The notes under the pieces were generated by a model that ran no database searches, was not told the origin of the DNA, and saw nothing but the letters and a program-made list of their open reading frames with translations. This document shows positions 36,206-43,938 of a stretch of 60,867 bases of DNA, one piece after another. Both the position numbers and the translations under genes were made by a program. This DNA is from Desulfovibrionaceae bacterium (GTDB lineage Bacteria; Desulfobacterota; Desulfovibrionia; Desulfovibrionales; Desulfovibrionaceae), in contig CAJTFO010000009.1 in the NCBI GenBank assembly GCA_910575755.1, positions 1 to 60,867 of the forward strand, read 5' to 3'. Position 1 is the stretch's first letter. Each line of letters opens with the position of its first letter.

Positions 36206-36231
36206 CCGTAACTTCCTTCGTCATAACGGCT
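36122..36231 (+). repeat. Palindromic element family 1, copy 1 (inside the W/J junction)
   Basis: A 110-bp imperfect inverted repeat. One arm starts AGCCGTT and runs to TTACGGATGGCGACAGC; the other is GCTGTCTTCATCCGTAA to AACGGCT. It overlaps the 3' end of the W-like gene and the 5' end of gpJ and encodes residues of both. Confidence 0.85.
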
Positions 36232-36680
36232 AAAGCAAAGCTGTCTGCTCTTGGCTCTGCATCTTCAATCACCATTTCCATGGTCAGCTTGTTCACCTGC
36301 AAAACCAGATTCAGCGGCGTGTCCTCGTCCAGAAAACGCCAGCTTGCCCTGGCCTCGATCAGTCTTTCCGTCCAGCGCGTAACGGCGCAGCGCACGGAAC
36401 CCACGACCACGCGCGGGTCCTCCTCCACGCGCATGACGATTTCCGATTCAAAGGCCGCCCGCGTGGCGTCTGTGGAATCCTCAAGAATCCAGTCGTGGAT
36501 CAGCGAGCCGAACCCCGAATCATAGAACAGACCGCCCAGCCGGGTGAAAATGCGCAAGCGGATGTCCTGGACGCCGGTTTCCACGCCTCCCGTCAGGATG
36601 ACTTCTCCGTTGGCCGCCACTCTGGCCTGGCCCTGCGCGTCAAGGGCAATATCTTGTCCCCAAAGGTCGGTGTCGCTCAT
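36189..36680 (-). CDS. GpW/gp25-like baseplate protein (Mu gp46 type)
   Basis: A 163-residue protein: MSDTDLWGQDIALDAQG, then GVQDIRLRIFTRLGGLFYD, GSLIHDWILED and SEIVMRVEEDPRV. These are the gp25/gpW lysozyme-like wedge features. The last 15 residues or so (AVMTKEVTDEDSN) are translated from palindromic element copy 1 and probably replace the original C-terminus. Confidence 0.8.
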   Translation of the reverse strand: MSDTDLWGQDIALDAQGQARVAANGEVILTGGVETGVQDIRLRIFTRLGGLFYDSGFGSLIHDWILEDSTDATRAAFESEIVMRVEEDPRVVVGSVRCAVTRWTERLIEARASWRFLDEDTPLNLVLQVNKLTMEMVIEDAEPRADSFALAVMTKEVTDEDSN

Positions 36681-36695
36681 GGAAAAACTGTAGCG

Positions 36696-36727
36696 TGAAA
36701 AAAAAGAACGCGCCCGCAAAGGGCGCG
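36696..36727 (-). terminator. Terminator after the tube gene
   Basis: On the minus strand CGCGCCC/GGGCGCG (loop TTTGC) is followed by TTCTTTTTTTT. The stem is formed by part of the 33-bp repeat copy C. Confidence 0.75.
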
Positions 36728-36745
36728 AACTGTGCGAAGTTTTTT
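36713..36745 (-). repeat. 33-bp phage 3'-end repeat, copy C
   Basis: It has the shared core, lies 15 bases past the tube gene stop, and directly forms the terminator stem at 36696-36727. Confidence 0.85.
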
Positions 36746-36759
36746 GGAAAGGGAATCAA

Positions 36760-37224
36760 TCAGATATACGGGCTTTTGTGTTCCCGTTTGGCCGGAACCC
36801 CGTTCCACAGGATAGGCGACAAAATGATGAACTCGCACGTTATGGGGCTGACGTTTTCATCCCCCTGGCTGCCGCCTCCTCCGCTGAATTTCGTTATCTT
36901 GCAGTTTTTCAGCGTGTCCGTGATGGTGGGCAGATTGTCGTTGCCGTAGGAAACGACAATCGTAAACGGTTCATGGTCATAGATGCCGCCCCCGGAGGCC
37001 GTAAGCTCTTTCTTGAGCTTCTCCCACTCCTCGCGGTCCAAAACCATGCTGCCGCTGGCCTCATAATTGCCGCGCCCGTAGCCGTGCGGCACACTGCCCC
37101 GCCCATACCGGGCCGTGGCGCTCTGGCCGTCCTCGTACTTGATTTCGGAAATCTCCGCGATTTCGCCTTGCGGGCCGGTCACGGTAATGGATTCCCAGTC
37201 GTAGCGCTGTCCGTTTGCCGCCAT
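36760..37224 (-). CDS. Phage tail tube protein
   Basis: A 154-residue protein (QRYDWESITVTGPQGEIAEI, RGNYEASGSMVLDREEWEKL, late FSGGGGSQGDENVSPIT). Size, beta-rich content and position directly after the sheath fit Mu gpM-type tubes. Its ATG overlaps the sheath stop by one base. Confidence 0.8.
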   Translation of the reverse strand: MAANGQRYDWESITVTGPQGEIAEISEIKYEDGQSATARYGRGSVPHGYGRGNYEASGSMVLDREEWEKLKKELTASGGGIYDHEPFTIVVSYGNDNLPTITDTLKNCKITKFSGGGGSQGDENVSPITCEFIILSPILWNGVPAKREHKSPYI

Positions 37225-38930
37225 TACGCTGCCTCCTCCATGCGCGGGTCAAAGCGCGAACCCGCGTACACATAGCGGTTGTAGAGCCTGATTTCACGGA
37301 TAATCGGGATGCCGATCAGGGTCACTTCCACGGCCACGCCGTTGTTGGTAATATCTTGCCCCGCCGGGATGTTCACAACGTATGCCGCAAGCTCTTTTGC
37401 CTTCACCATCACGTCCAGGGCGTTTTCAAGGTTCGCCTTGAGGTACGCCAGGCCGTTTTCACTTTCCGGACGCAGCGGGTCCCCGGCTTCGTCATACATG
37501 GATTTCAGGGCGGCTATCCGCGTCAGGCGGATGGCCTTGAACGTGGTGCGCAGCACTTCCTCATAGCGGTAGTCGCTCGTTTCGTCCGCAAGCGTCCGCG
37601 AGTCGCCCCAATACGCGCCCTCCATGCCCGCATACTTCTTGGCGGTCAGATACCCGGCGTCCTCAAGGGCCGTCTGGATGGCGCTCCAGCCGTCCGGCAG
37701 CACAAGCTGGGAAACGGGGCCGTCCTTGACGCGCCCGGCGGCCCGCTGCACCGGAATGGACATGACGCGCCCGGACTGCAAGCCCCCGGCGTTGCGCAGG
37801 CGAACCGCCCCCGTGCTGTCCACAAGCTCGCCATACTGGCAGCAGACAGTGACGAATCGGCAGGCCACGCCCTGGCGCTCGGCCAGCAGGGCGGCGGCAT
37901 AGGCGCTCATATCCTCGCCGTCACGCGGCAGGCGCGCCTCCAGCTTGAAATAGGTGGGCCGCTGGCAGTTCCACAGTTCCTCGGCCCTGGCCTGGGCCGC
38001 CAGCCAGTCCACGGAATCGGAATCGCCCACGATATGCACGAACTCCACGTCAAAGAGGTTGAGCGGCGTTTCCAGCGCTTCCAGCACGTCCACAATGGAC
38101 GGAGCAGGCGGCAGAAGGCGACAGGTGTACGTCGTGCCCGCCAGGTATTCCCCCTCCGGAAAGGTGATCGCCACGCCGAAGTCCGGCAGCTCATGGAAGC
38201 CGTTCACCGGAATGGTGCGGGCCTTGCCGTAATTGTCGCCGCCGTCCGTGGAAAGCCGGAACGTGCCGGTATTGCGCCCGCCGCCGCGCATGACCTGGAT
38301 CACCAGTTCCGCGCCGGTGAGGACGCCGCCTGCCAGTTCGGCAATTTCCGGGAGCGGGCTTTTGGCGTCGCCGATGCGATAGACCGGCCCCACAGGGCAG
38401 CGCACCGAAAAGGCATAGGTGGCGCCAACCTCAAGAATGGCATCCGCCGCGAAAACCAGCGTTGCGCCTGTCGGCTGCTCGCCATCCGCAACGGGTATCT
38501 GTGCGGCCGTGGCCTGCGCTTCGGCAAAGGTCTTGCCGCCGTCCATGCTGATTTCCAGCGTGGCCGTGCCGATTGCGCCGCCCTCGGCCACTCTGGCCAC
38601 CACGTCCGCGTTCCGGGCCGGGTAGCCCTCCAGCCGCGCGGACGCGCCGCCGCCCTGATGGACAGGCGCGGAGATGTACCCGCCCGGCTGGCCCTGCACC
38701 GGCACGGCGATGACAAACGGTTCCTGGCCGCCCGTGTTGAGGATGTCGCGCACACGTTCCACCAGCGGCCCCTGGCCCAGCATGGCCTCAAGATCCGTCC
38801 GCTTGCCCACCAGATAGCCCTTGCCGACCTGCCCCCTGGAGCAGACTCCGGCCACCAGGGCCTTGCCGTCCACGCCGCCCGTAACAATGCCGGACGTGCC
38901 GTCGATGAGATATTGCAATACATCGCCCAT
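37224..38930 (-). CDS. Phage tail sheath protein (DUF2586 type)
   Basis: A 568-residue protein. The N-terminus LQYLIDGTSGIVTGGVDGKA, a middle VHIVGDSDSVDWLAAQARAEE and the C-terminal KSMYDEAGDPLRPESENGLAYLKANLENAL followed by ITNNGVAVEVTLIGIPIIREI are sheath features. The C-terminal domain forms the contractile lattice. The middle holds an insertion with F5/8- or Ig-like strands (TATLEISMDGGKTFAEAQ, and TFRLSTDGGDNYGKARTI), probably surface-exposed. Confidence 0.8.
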   Translation of the reverse strand: MGDVLQYLIDGTSGIVTGGVDGKALVAGVCSRGQVGKGYLVGKRTDLEAMLGQGPLVERVRDILNTGGQEPFVIAVPVQGQPGGYISAPVHQGGGASARLEGYPARNADVVARVAEGGAIGTATLEISMDGGKTFAEAQATAAQIPVADGEQPTGATLVFAADAILEVGATYAFSVRCPVGPVYRIGDAKSPLPEIAELAGGVLTGAELVIQVMRGGGRNTGTFRLSTDGGDNYGKARTIPVNGFHELPDFGVAITFPEGEYLAGTTYTCRLLPPAPSIVDVLEALETPLNLFDVEFVHIVGDSDSVDWLAAQARAEELWNCQRPTYFKLEARLPRDGEDMSAYAAALLAERQGVACRFVTVCCQYGELVDSTGAVRLRNAGGLQSGRVMSIPVQRAAGRVKDGPVSQLVLPDGWSAIQTALEDAGYLTAKKYAGMEGAYWGDSRTLADETSDYRYEEVLRTTFKAIRLTRIAALKSMYDEAGDPLRPESENGLAYLKANLENALDVMVKAKELAAYVVNIPAGQDITNNGVAVEVTLIGIPIIREIRLYNRYVYAGSRFDPRMEEAA

Positions 38931-38939
38931 ATCCGCTCC

Positions 38940-39317
38940 TTATGCCATGCGCCCGCCGCCCAGGCGGCGGCCATGCAGCCTTGCGAGCGCGGCCCGGTAC
39001 TCCGCGTCCGTGGTCATCTTGCCGTCCGCCCAGCCCATCATCCGCAAAAGGGCGGCCTGCTCCCAGGCGGCAACGCGGTGACGGATTGCCAGAGCGGCAA
39101 TATCTTCCAAGGCCGGTTCTTCCCGGTTTTCCGTTTGTGCCTTTTCATCCGTGGTCTGCGCCTCCAGAGAGGCGGACGGCTGTTCCGGGGGCTGCGTTGC
39201 GCTCTCCGGGGCGGATGCCGCCGTCTGTGCCGTGTTCTCCTGCACGGTTTCCGCAGTCTGCGGAGCCTGGGTCGTGTTTTCCCGCGCGGCTTCCGCCGCC
39301 GTTTGCCTTTTAGCCAT
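38940..39317 (-). CDS. Small phage structural-region protein
   Basis: A 125-residue protein. The first 70 residues are low complexity (Ala, Thr, Gln, Glu) and probably disordered. Residues 75-125 are helical and end RRLGGGRMA. No family is recognised. It lies between the tail terminator-like gene and the sheath; its start overlaps the former. Confidence 0.55.
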   Translation of the reverse strand: MAKRQTAAEAARENTTQAPQTAETVQENTAQTAASAPESATQPPEQPSASLEAQTTDEKAQTENREEPALEDIAALAIRHRVAAWEQAALLRMMGWADGKMTTDAEYRAALARLHGRRLGGGRMA

Positions 39318-39837
39318 CCTGGCCTCCTGTGGATGTTTTGATGGTGAATGTTGGAATCAGGGCCTGAACCCGCTCCTCGGTAACGCGCCAGATAAAGGTC
39401 AGGTCAAAAAGCTGATTGACCTTGCTGAACACTTCGATGACCGCCTCTCCCACGCGCTTGTCCGGGGGCTTGCCGAAGGTGGCCTTCTCCGCGCGGACTT
39501 GCACCCAGTTCCCCCGGCTGTCGTTGGCTCCGGCAGGCAGGGCGGCGACAAAGCCGTAACAGAACGCGGAAAGCCATGCCCTGTCCTCGGCAAGCACATT
39601 GGCACCCACGGAAAGCCGCACGGTGTAAAGTTCCCGCTTGCGCACAAGTTCGGTTTTCGTGCGCTCATAAGCCAGGGTCCGCCCGGAACGCGTGTAGCTT
39701 TCCGGCAGAAATTGCAGTTCCAGCCGGGGCCGGTTGAGGGTGAGGTTGTCCTTTTTGACCTGGGCAATGACGCGATCCGGGGAAAGCCCGGCCTGTTGCG
39801 CCGCCCTGGTAATGATGTCCGTTGCAAAATCCTGCAT
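39310..39837 (-). CDS. Putative tail terminator/head-tail protein
   Basis: A 175-residue protein (DFATDIITRAAQQAGLSP, LELQFLPESYTRSGRTLAYE). It follows the virion morphogenesis protein and precedes the sheath, where Mu-like phages carry the tail terminator. The family is not recognised with certainty. Confidence 0.5.
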   Translation of the reverse strand: MQDFATDIITRAAQQAGLSPDRVIAQVKKDNLTLNRPRLELQFLPESYTRSGRTLAYERTKTELVRKRELYTVRLSVGANVLAEDRAWLSAFCYGFVAALPAGANDSRGNWVQVRAEKATFGKPPDKRVGEAVIEVFSKVNQLFDLTFIWRVTEERVQALIPTFTIKTSTGGQDG

Positions 39838-39840
39838 GGC

Positions 39841-40335
39841 CTAGCCCTTGAAAGCCCCTTTCAGGAAGTCTTCCATTGTGCCCTTGACCTCCTCCATGTC
39901 CGTCTCGGACACGCCAAGATAGGGTCGGGCCGGTATGGTCACTTCCTTGGCGAATACGGTTTTGTCGCCGCTACCCTTGAACACCAGCCGTTTTGCTTTC
40001 TTGGGCCGGATGGTGCCGCCGTACTGATGGATTCTTGCGTAGGGCAGATTGCTCCCCACCATGACCTTGGTAGGTGTTGCCGCGTAGTCTATGGAATCCC
40101 GCAGATGGGCATCTTTCGTCAGCGTCTTGCCGCCCTCGGCTGATGCGCGGGCGGACGGCTTCCACTTCCTGCCCTCCGGGTCCTCCTCTTTCTTGAACCG
40201 GGTCTTGACGCCCGAAACAAGGGCTTCGCCTATGCTTGCCATGAGCGCCCCGGTGTTGCCGATATGTTTGACGGCATTGCCGAGCGCCTTGTCAAAACCG
40301 CCCCAGGACAGGGAACAGCCGGGCTTGGACGCCAT
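39841..40335 (-). CDS. Phage virion morphogenesis protein (Mu gpG/P2 gpS type)
   Basis: A 164-residue protein with IGEALVSGVKTRFKKEEDPEG, W-K-PSARA, HLRDSIDYAAT and the typical PYARIHQYGGTI followed by IPARPYLG. This is the tail completion/virion morphogenesis family, which helps head-tail joining. Confidence 0.9.
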   Translation of the reverse strand: MASKPGCSLSWGGFDKALGNAVKHIGNTGALMASIGEALVSGVKTRFKKEEDPEGRKWKPSARASAEGGKTLTKDAHLRDSIDYAATPTKVMVGSNLPYARIHQYGGTIRPKKAKRLVFKGSGDKTVFAKEVTIPARPYLGVSETDMEEVKGTMEDFLKGAFKG

Positions 40336-40368
40336 CAGAACCCCCTCAAGTTTTTTTCAGATACCTTT

Positions 40369-40462
40369 CGGCCCCGCATCCCTGCGGGGCGCTCAAGGAT
40401 CGCTTCGCCGCAAGCAAGTTGCGGCTTGCTCCGCTGCGCGGCTGGCCGCGTCCATGCGGCCA
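40369..40462 (+). repeat. Palindromic element family 2, copy 2
   Basis: A chain of hairpins: GCCCCGCATCCCTGCGGGGC, GCCGCAA/TTGCGGC and GGCCGC/GCGGCC, with the shared word GCTCCGCTGCGCGGC. It fills the gap between the DUF1320 and virion morphogenesis genes. Confidence 0.7.
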
Positions 40463-40464
40463 AC

Positions 40465-40890
40465 TCAAAATCCCCGCAAGTCAAAGAGCGGTTTTCTGGA
40501 AACGACCGCCACGCTGGCCTCCTCCCTGTCCGGGTGGGCTTCGTCCAGGGGCAGCTTGCGCTTGCCCTTGGCAATGTCGTCCAGCAGGTTCAGGCACTCG
40601 CGCCACTGTTTTTGCAAGGGTATCCATTCGTTGCTGTCGGACGCCTCGGTATCCACAAGGGACGTGATGGCCTCGACAACGCGGTAGGCGCTGATGACCG
40701 CCGCAATGTAGCGGACAAGCTCCGGCACATAGGGCCAGGGCTGCGGGTAACGGTAGGAAAGCGCATCGCCCACTTCGCCGGAGACGGCTTCAATGGTTCT
40801 CTCCACGATGCCCGGATTCTGCTCCTCGCAGGCTTGCATATAGGCGGCGTGGAGAAGATCCGTGAGGTGTTCCCGCTTGCACAGCAGCAT
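40465..40890 (-). CDS. DUF1320 family protein (Mu gp36 type)
   Basis: A 141-residue protein with VERTIEAVSGEVGDALSYRY, YVPELVRYIAAVISAYRV and LDDIAKGKRKLPLD. This is the head-tail connector family represented by Mu gp36. It is separated from the capsid gene by 227 bases holding a palindromic element. Confidence 0.85.
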   Translation of the reverse strand: MLLCKREHLTDLLHAAYMQACEEQNPGIVERTIEAVSGEVGDALSYRYPQPWPYVPELVRYIAAVISAYRVVEAITSLVDTEASDSNEWIPLQKQWRECLNLLDDIAKGKRKLPLDEAHPDREEASVAVVSRKPLFDLRGF

Positions 40891-40987
40891 GGATATGCCC
40901 CTTTTTCGCGTTTTAGACGGGTTTTAGACTAGTCTAAAAGGTTTACCCCTATGTCGGGCCGCCCCGAAGCGTTTTGACGCTCGCGGC

Positions 40988-41095
40988 AGCCGTTAGCGGC
41001 CTTGACGCTTACGGATGGCGACAGCGGTTCCGCTGACAGTCTGTTGCGGTAACTAATTGCTGTCTCCATCCGTAACTTCCTGCGTCGTAACGGCT
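40988..41095 (+). repeat. Palindromic element family 1, copy 2
   Basis: 108 bp, the same orientation as copy 1, with arms AGCCGTTAGC to TTACGGATGGCGACAGC and GCTGTCTCCATCCGTAA to AACGGCT. It lies in the gap after the major capsid gene and touches no coding sequence. Confidence 0.85.
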
Positions 41096-41117
41096 GGAGC
41101 CAGGGCGGCTCCCGGCA

Positions 41118-42116
41118 TCAGTCCACCACGATGGCCGAACAGGACGCCCGGCTCGGCCTGGCGGGCAGCGGCTTGGCCTGCCCGATGAGCATCAGGCCGG
41201 AATCGTCCTGCTTGACCACGGGCACAATGTGCAGCGGTACGGCGGCATTGTTGGCGCTGATGCTGTCAATGGCGCAGTACCAGACCTTGCCCGGCTGATT
41301 CTTCGCCACGGCCAGCAACATCTTGGGCGGCATCTTGGGCAGCCATTCCGCGTCCGTGTCCGGGTTCGGGTAGGTTTCGTCCATTGCCCGGATGGCGTAG
41401 CCGCCCACCGTGATTTTGCCCTGCTCCAGATTGAGGGCGTAGGGCTTGCGCTCCGTGGTGGACAGGTAGCCCTCGGCAATGCCCAGCAGAACGCCGAACA
41501 CGTCCGAACCGCACCAGAACTCCACATTGCCGCCAAGACCGGCCTTTTTGACTTCAAGCTCCATATCCCGCAGGAGCTGATAGACCTGCGGCAGTTTGGA
41601 TTCGGCGGTCAGTTTGGCGGACGGCGTGTAGGTCAGCAGCGGGCCGTAGTCGATTTCGTAGATTTCGCGGTGGCCGCCTTCCAGTTCCACCGGCCAGGTC
41701 AGCTTGCCCGTTGCCATGACCACGGCGCACATGCCCTCCGTGGTGTTGCGGATGGTCTGCCGAATCTGATCCACCTTGCGGGTGCGCCAGGCGGACACGG
41801 CGGCCTGATTGCCGAAAATGACGCGCAGGTCATTGAGTTCGCTGGCGGAGACGGGAATCTGTACCTTGACCGGCAAAGGCGCGATGAACTCCATGTCCAC
41901 GCCTTCCCCCTTGAGGGAAACGGGGGTGCCGTCACGCCGCACCACGGGCACGGTCTGGACTACGGCCTTGAGGTCGGCAATGCCGATCAGCGGCATGGGA
42001 TGGGTGGGCCGGTCTTTGAACAGGTTGTCCATGACCGTGGTTTCCAGCGGCGGCAGCGTGGTCAGCGACTGCGCGATGGCCTGCGGCGTGAAAAGGCCCT
42101 TGAGTTGTGCAAGCAT
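41118..42116 (-). CDS. Major capsid protein (gpE family)
   Basis: A 332-residue protein: LETTVMDNLFKDRP, the EFIAPLPVKVQIPVSASELND segment, then FWCGSDVFGVLLGIAEGYLS and the late MPPKMLLAVAKN. The HK97-fold E-family pattern, size and position after the decoration protein support major capsid. Confidence 0.85.
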   Translation of the reverse strand: MLAQLKGLFTPQAIAQSLTTLPPLETTVMDNLFKDRPTHPMPLIGIADLKAVVQTVPVVRRDGTPVSLKGEGVDMEFIAPLPVKVQIPVSASELNDLRVIFGNQAAVSAWRTRKVDQIRQTIRNTTEGMCAVVMATGKLTWPVELEGGHREIYEIDYGPLLTYTPSAKLTAESKLPQVYQLLRDMELEVKKAGLGGNVEFWCGSDVFGVLLGIAEGYLSTTERKPYALNLEQGKITVGGYAIRAMDETYPNPDTDAEWLPKMPPKMLLAVAKNQPGKVWYCAIDSISANNAAVPLHIVPVVKQDDSGLMLIGQAKPLPARPSRASCSAIVVD

Positions 42117-42131
42117 GATACCTCCCTGATG

Positions 42132-42527
42132 TTAGACGGCGAAAACGCCGCGCTCGGCAAGCGCCGCAAGCTGCATGGTTGTGGGGGACTTGTTGTCGCC
42201 GGTCTTGAGCAGCCGCCCCTTGACCGTGCCGTGGACAACGCAGGCCGCGGACTTCTCCCCATGTTCCCCGGCGGGGTCACAGGGCAGGTCAACCACGGCG
42301 CAGGGCGCGTCCGTATCCGTGGACAGGAACGGCGCGTAGGCGATGTCCACCACGCTTTCGCTTTCCTCCCCGGAACCTTTGACTTCCACCTTTTTGAGTA
42401 GCGTTCCCACGGCGAGCGCGGCGGACACGCTTTCCGCAAGCGGCAGATAGTGAATGACCACCGGGTGGTTGTCCGTGGCCGCCCGCTCCCCGCCGAAGCT
42501 GAATTTCCCCAGATGTCCTTCATTCAT
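42132..42527 (-). CDS. Head decoration protein (lambda gpD type)
   Basis: A 131-residue protein with GTLLKKVEVKGSG, YAPFLSTDTDAPCAVVDLP and AACVVHGTVKGRLLK, ending in ALAERGVFAV. Beta-rich trimer-type decoration protein between protease/scaffold and capsid genes, as in lambda. Confidence 0.8.
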   Translation of the reverse strand: MNEGHLGKFSFGGERAATDNHPVVIHYLPLAESVSAALAVGTLLKKVEVKGSGEESESVVDIAYAPFLSTDTDAPCAVVDLPCDPAGEHGEKSAACVVHGTVKGRLLKTGDNKSPTTMQLAALAERGVFAV

Positions 42528-42539
42528 GGTTGTGGCTCC

Positions 42540-43028
42540 TCACAGCTTTTTGGCCATATCTTCAAAGGTGAACGCCTGCCCCTCCGGCCCGGCATGGCCC
42601 GGAGGCGCGGAAAAGTCGGCAAAGCGCGGGTCTTCCGGCCTGGCTTCCAGTTCACGGAAATACCGTTCTTCAAGGGAAAGGCTTTCCGTCCTGCCGTCAG
42701 GGGCCGCAAAGTTCACGGTTTCCGTCTGCATCGCCAGCTTGGCCGCGAAGTCCAGCACACCCGTCTTTTCAGCGGGCTTTACCTTCCCGGCTTTCACCAG
42801 TTCCGCCACACGCGCCTCCCGGCGTTCGCCCTCAACCTTGCCCCGGTAGGCCGCAAAGTCGGCGGATGCCTTCTCCGCCTTTGCTTCGGCTTCGGTTTTG
42901 GCGGCTTCGGCCTTGTCCTTGCCTTCCTTGTGGCCCTGGACCTGCTTTTTCAGGTCCGCGTTTTCCTTTTCGAGCGCGGCCAGGCGCTCTTTCAGCGCCC
43001 CGATTTCACGCTGCGCGTCATCAGGCAT
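42540..43028 (-). CDS. Nested scaffold protein (internal start of the protease gene)
   Basis: The protease frame contains ATG 43028 (MPDDAQREIGALKERL) with AAGGAGG eight bases upstream. The product, about 162 residues, is the coiled-coil and C-terminal part alone. Mu makes its scaffold gpZ the same way from gene I, so this internal start is very likely used. Confidence 0.75.
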   Translation of the reverse strand: MPDDAQREIGALKERLAALEKENADLKKQVQGHKEGKDKAEAAKTEAEAKAEKASADFAAYRGKVEGERREARVAELVKAGKVKPAEKTGVLDFAAKLAMQTETVNFAAPDGRTESLSLEERYFRELEARPEDPRFADFSAPPGHAGPEGQAFTFEDMAKKL

Positions 43029-43457
43029 AGTGCCTTCCTCCTTGGTGGAAAATTCCACGGTTATTGAGTTTGCGCCGTCCGCAAGCTCAACGGCGCGCAA
43101 GCCGTCAATGGCGGGCTGCGCCGCGCCCAAAAGCGCCACATGGCGCAGGGTCTTGCGGTCAGGCATCAGGCTCATGGAAACATGCCGGTAATGTCCCGCG
43201 TCCACGAGCGCCCGGACCTGCTCCGGCACCTTGTCAAACACGGCCAGCAGCTTGCCGCCCTCGGCCTTGAGCTTTTGCGCCCAGCCGAAGGCGGGCGCGG
43301 AATCGGACTGCGGATGCCCGAATACCAGCGGGCAATCCCGCTTTTGCGGGTCGTAGGCGTTGGCAATGGCTTCCAGGTCCCGCGCTGTGAACGTCTGTTC
43401 GCGCCCCGCGCTGTCTGCGAATGTTCCCGTCCGGGCGATCTCAATCCATTTTTCCAT
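42540..43457 (-). CDS. Phage head maturation protease with C-terminal scaffold (Mu gpI type)
   Basis: A 305-residue protein. Residues 1-140 are the protease (IARTGTFADSAGREQTFTA, FGHPQSDSAPAFGWAQKL with the catalytic-type His, and HVSMSLMPD with the Ser). Residues about 145-200 are a coiled coil, followed by a capsid-binding C-terminus. ATG 43457 starts at the conserved MEKWIEIA; longer starts have no support. Confidence 0.85.
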   Translation of the reverse strand: MEKWIEIARTGTFADSAGREQTFTARDLEAIANAYDPQKRDCPLVFGHPQSDSAPAFGWAQKLKAEGGKLLAVFDKVPEQVRALVDAGHYRHVSMSLMPDRKTLRHVALLGAAQPAIDGLRAVELADGANSITVEFSTKEEGTMPDDAQREIGALKERLAALEKENADLKKQVQGHKEGKDKAEAAKTEAEAKAEKASADFAAYRGKVEGERREARVAELVKAGKVKPAEKTGVLDFAAKLAMQTETVNFAAPDGRTESLSLEERYFRELEARPEDPRFADFSAPPGHAGPEGQAFTFEDMAKKL

Positions 43458-43565
43458 TCTTCCGCTCCTTGCGCGGAACCATGCGGCGCGGAGCAAGTCC
43501 GACGCCGCCCGCGCCGCGTCGCTCGAAGGCGCGATACCTCGCGCGCCTCCGGCGGCAGAAGGAAA

Positions 43566-43603
43566 GCCCCTCTTTCCGGCAACTATGCACCAGAAAGAGG
43601 GGC
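43566..43603 (-). terminator. Hairpin after the immunity gene
   Basis: GCCCCTCTTTC (43566-43576) pairs perfectly with GAAAGAGGGGC (43593-43603); on the minus strand it is followed by TTTCC. It lies just past repeat copy D. Confidence 0.7.
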
Positions 43604-43607
43604 CATG

Positions 43608-43640
43608 CCCGCAAAGGGCGCGAACAGCGCGAACTATTTT
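43608..43640 (-). repeat. 33-bp phage 3'-end repeat, copy D
   Basis: It has the shared core, lies between the immunity gene stop (43714) and the hairpin at 43566-43603, and precedes the protease gene. Confidence 0.85.
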
Positions 43641-43713
43641 TCAGGGGAAATGTTTAAAAAGAAGAAAGCCGCCAGAGTTCACCGGCGGCTTTCGCTCATG
43701 CGGGCAAAGGAAA

Positions 43714-43938
43714 TCAGTACAGCGGAACGCGTATATCGACCTCGCCGGTACGCTTGTTCACAGCAAAAGGCGCGGCATCATCTTCCGGCTTTTCGCCCTG
43801 GGCGTATGGCGAGGCTTCAAAGACGAACTCCGTTCCGTCTTCTTCCAGCAAATCACCAACCCAGACAAGGGGACAGTCCTTGCTGGTAAAATCGTGCATC
43901 TTTTGCAAAAGAATGTTTCTTGCTTCATCCACGGTCAT
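43714..43938 (-). CDS. Putative immunity protein (Imm35/YrhB-like)
   Basis: A 74-residue acidic protein: N-terminal helix (TVDEARNILLQKMHDF), then PLVWVGDLLEEDGTEFVF, SPYAQGE and AAPFAVNKRTGEVDIR. The order and closing strand-turn (P-x-V-x-K-x-T-G) fit the Imm35/YrhB immunity family. Its ATG overlaps the toxin-domain gene by 14 bases, which is the expected toxin-immunity arrangement. Confidence 0.65.
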   Translation of the reverse strand: MTVDEARNILLQKMHDFTSKDCPLVWVGDLLEEDGTEFVFEASPYAQGEKPEDDAAPFAVNKRTGEVDIRVPLY

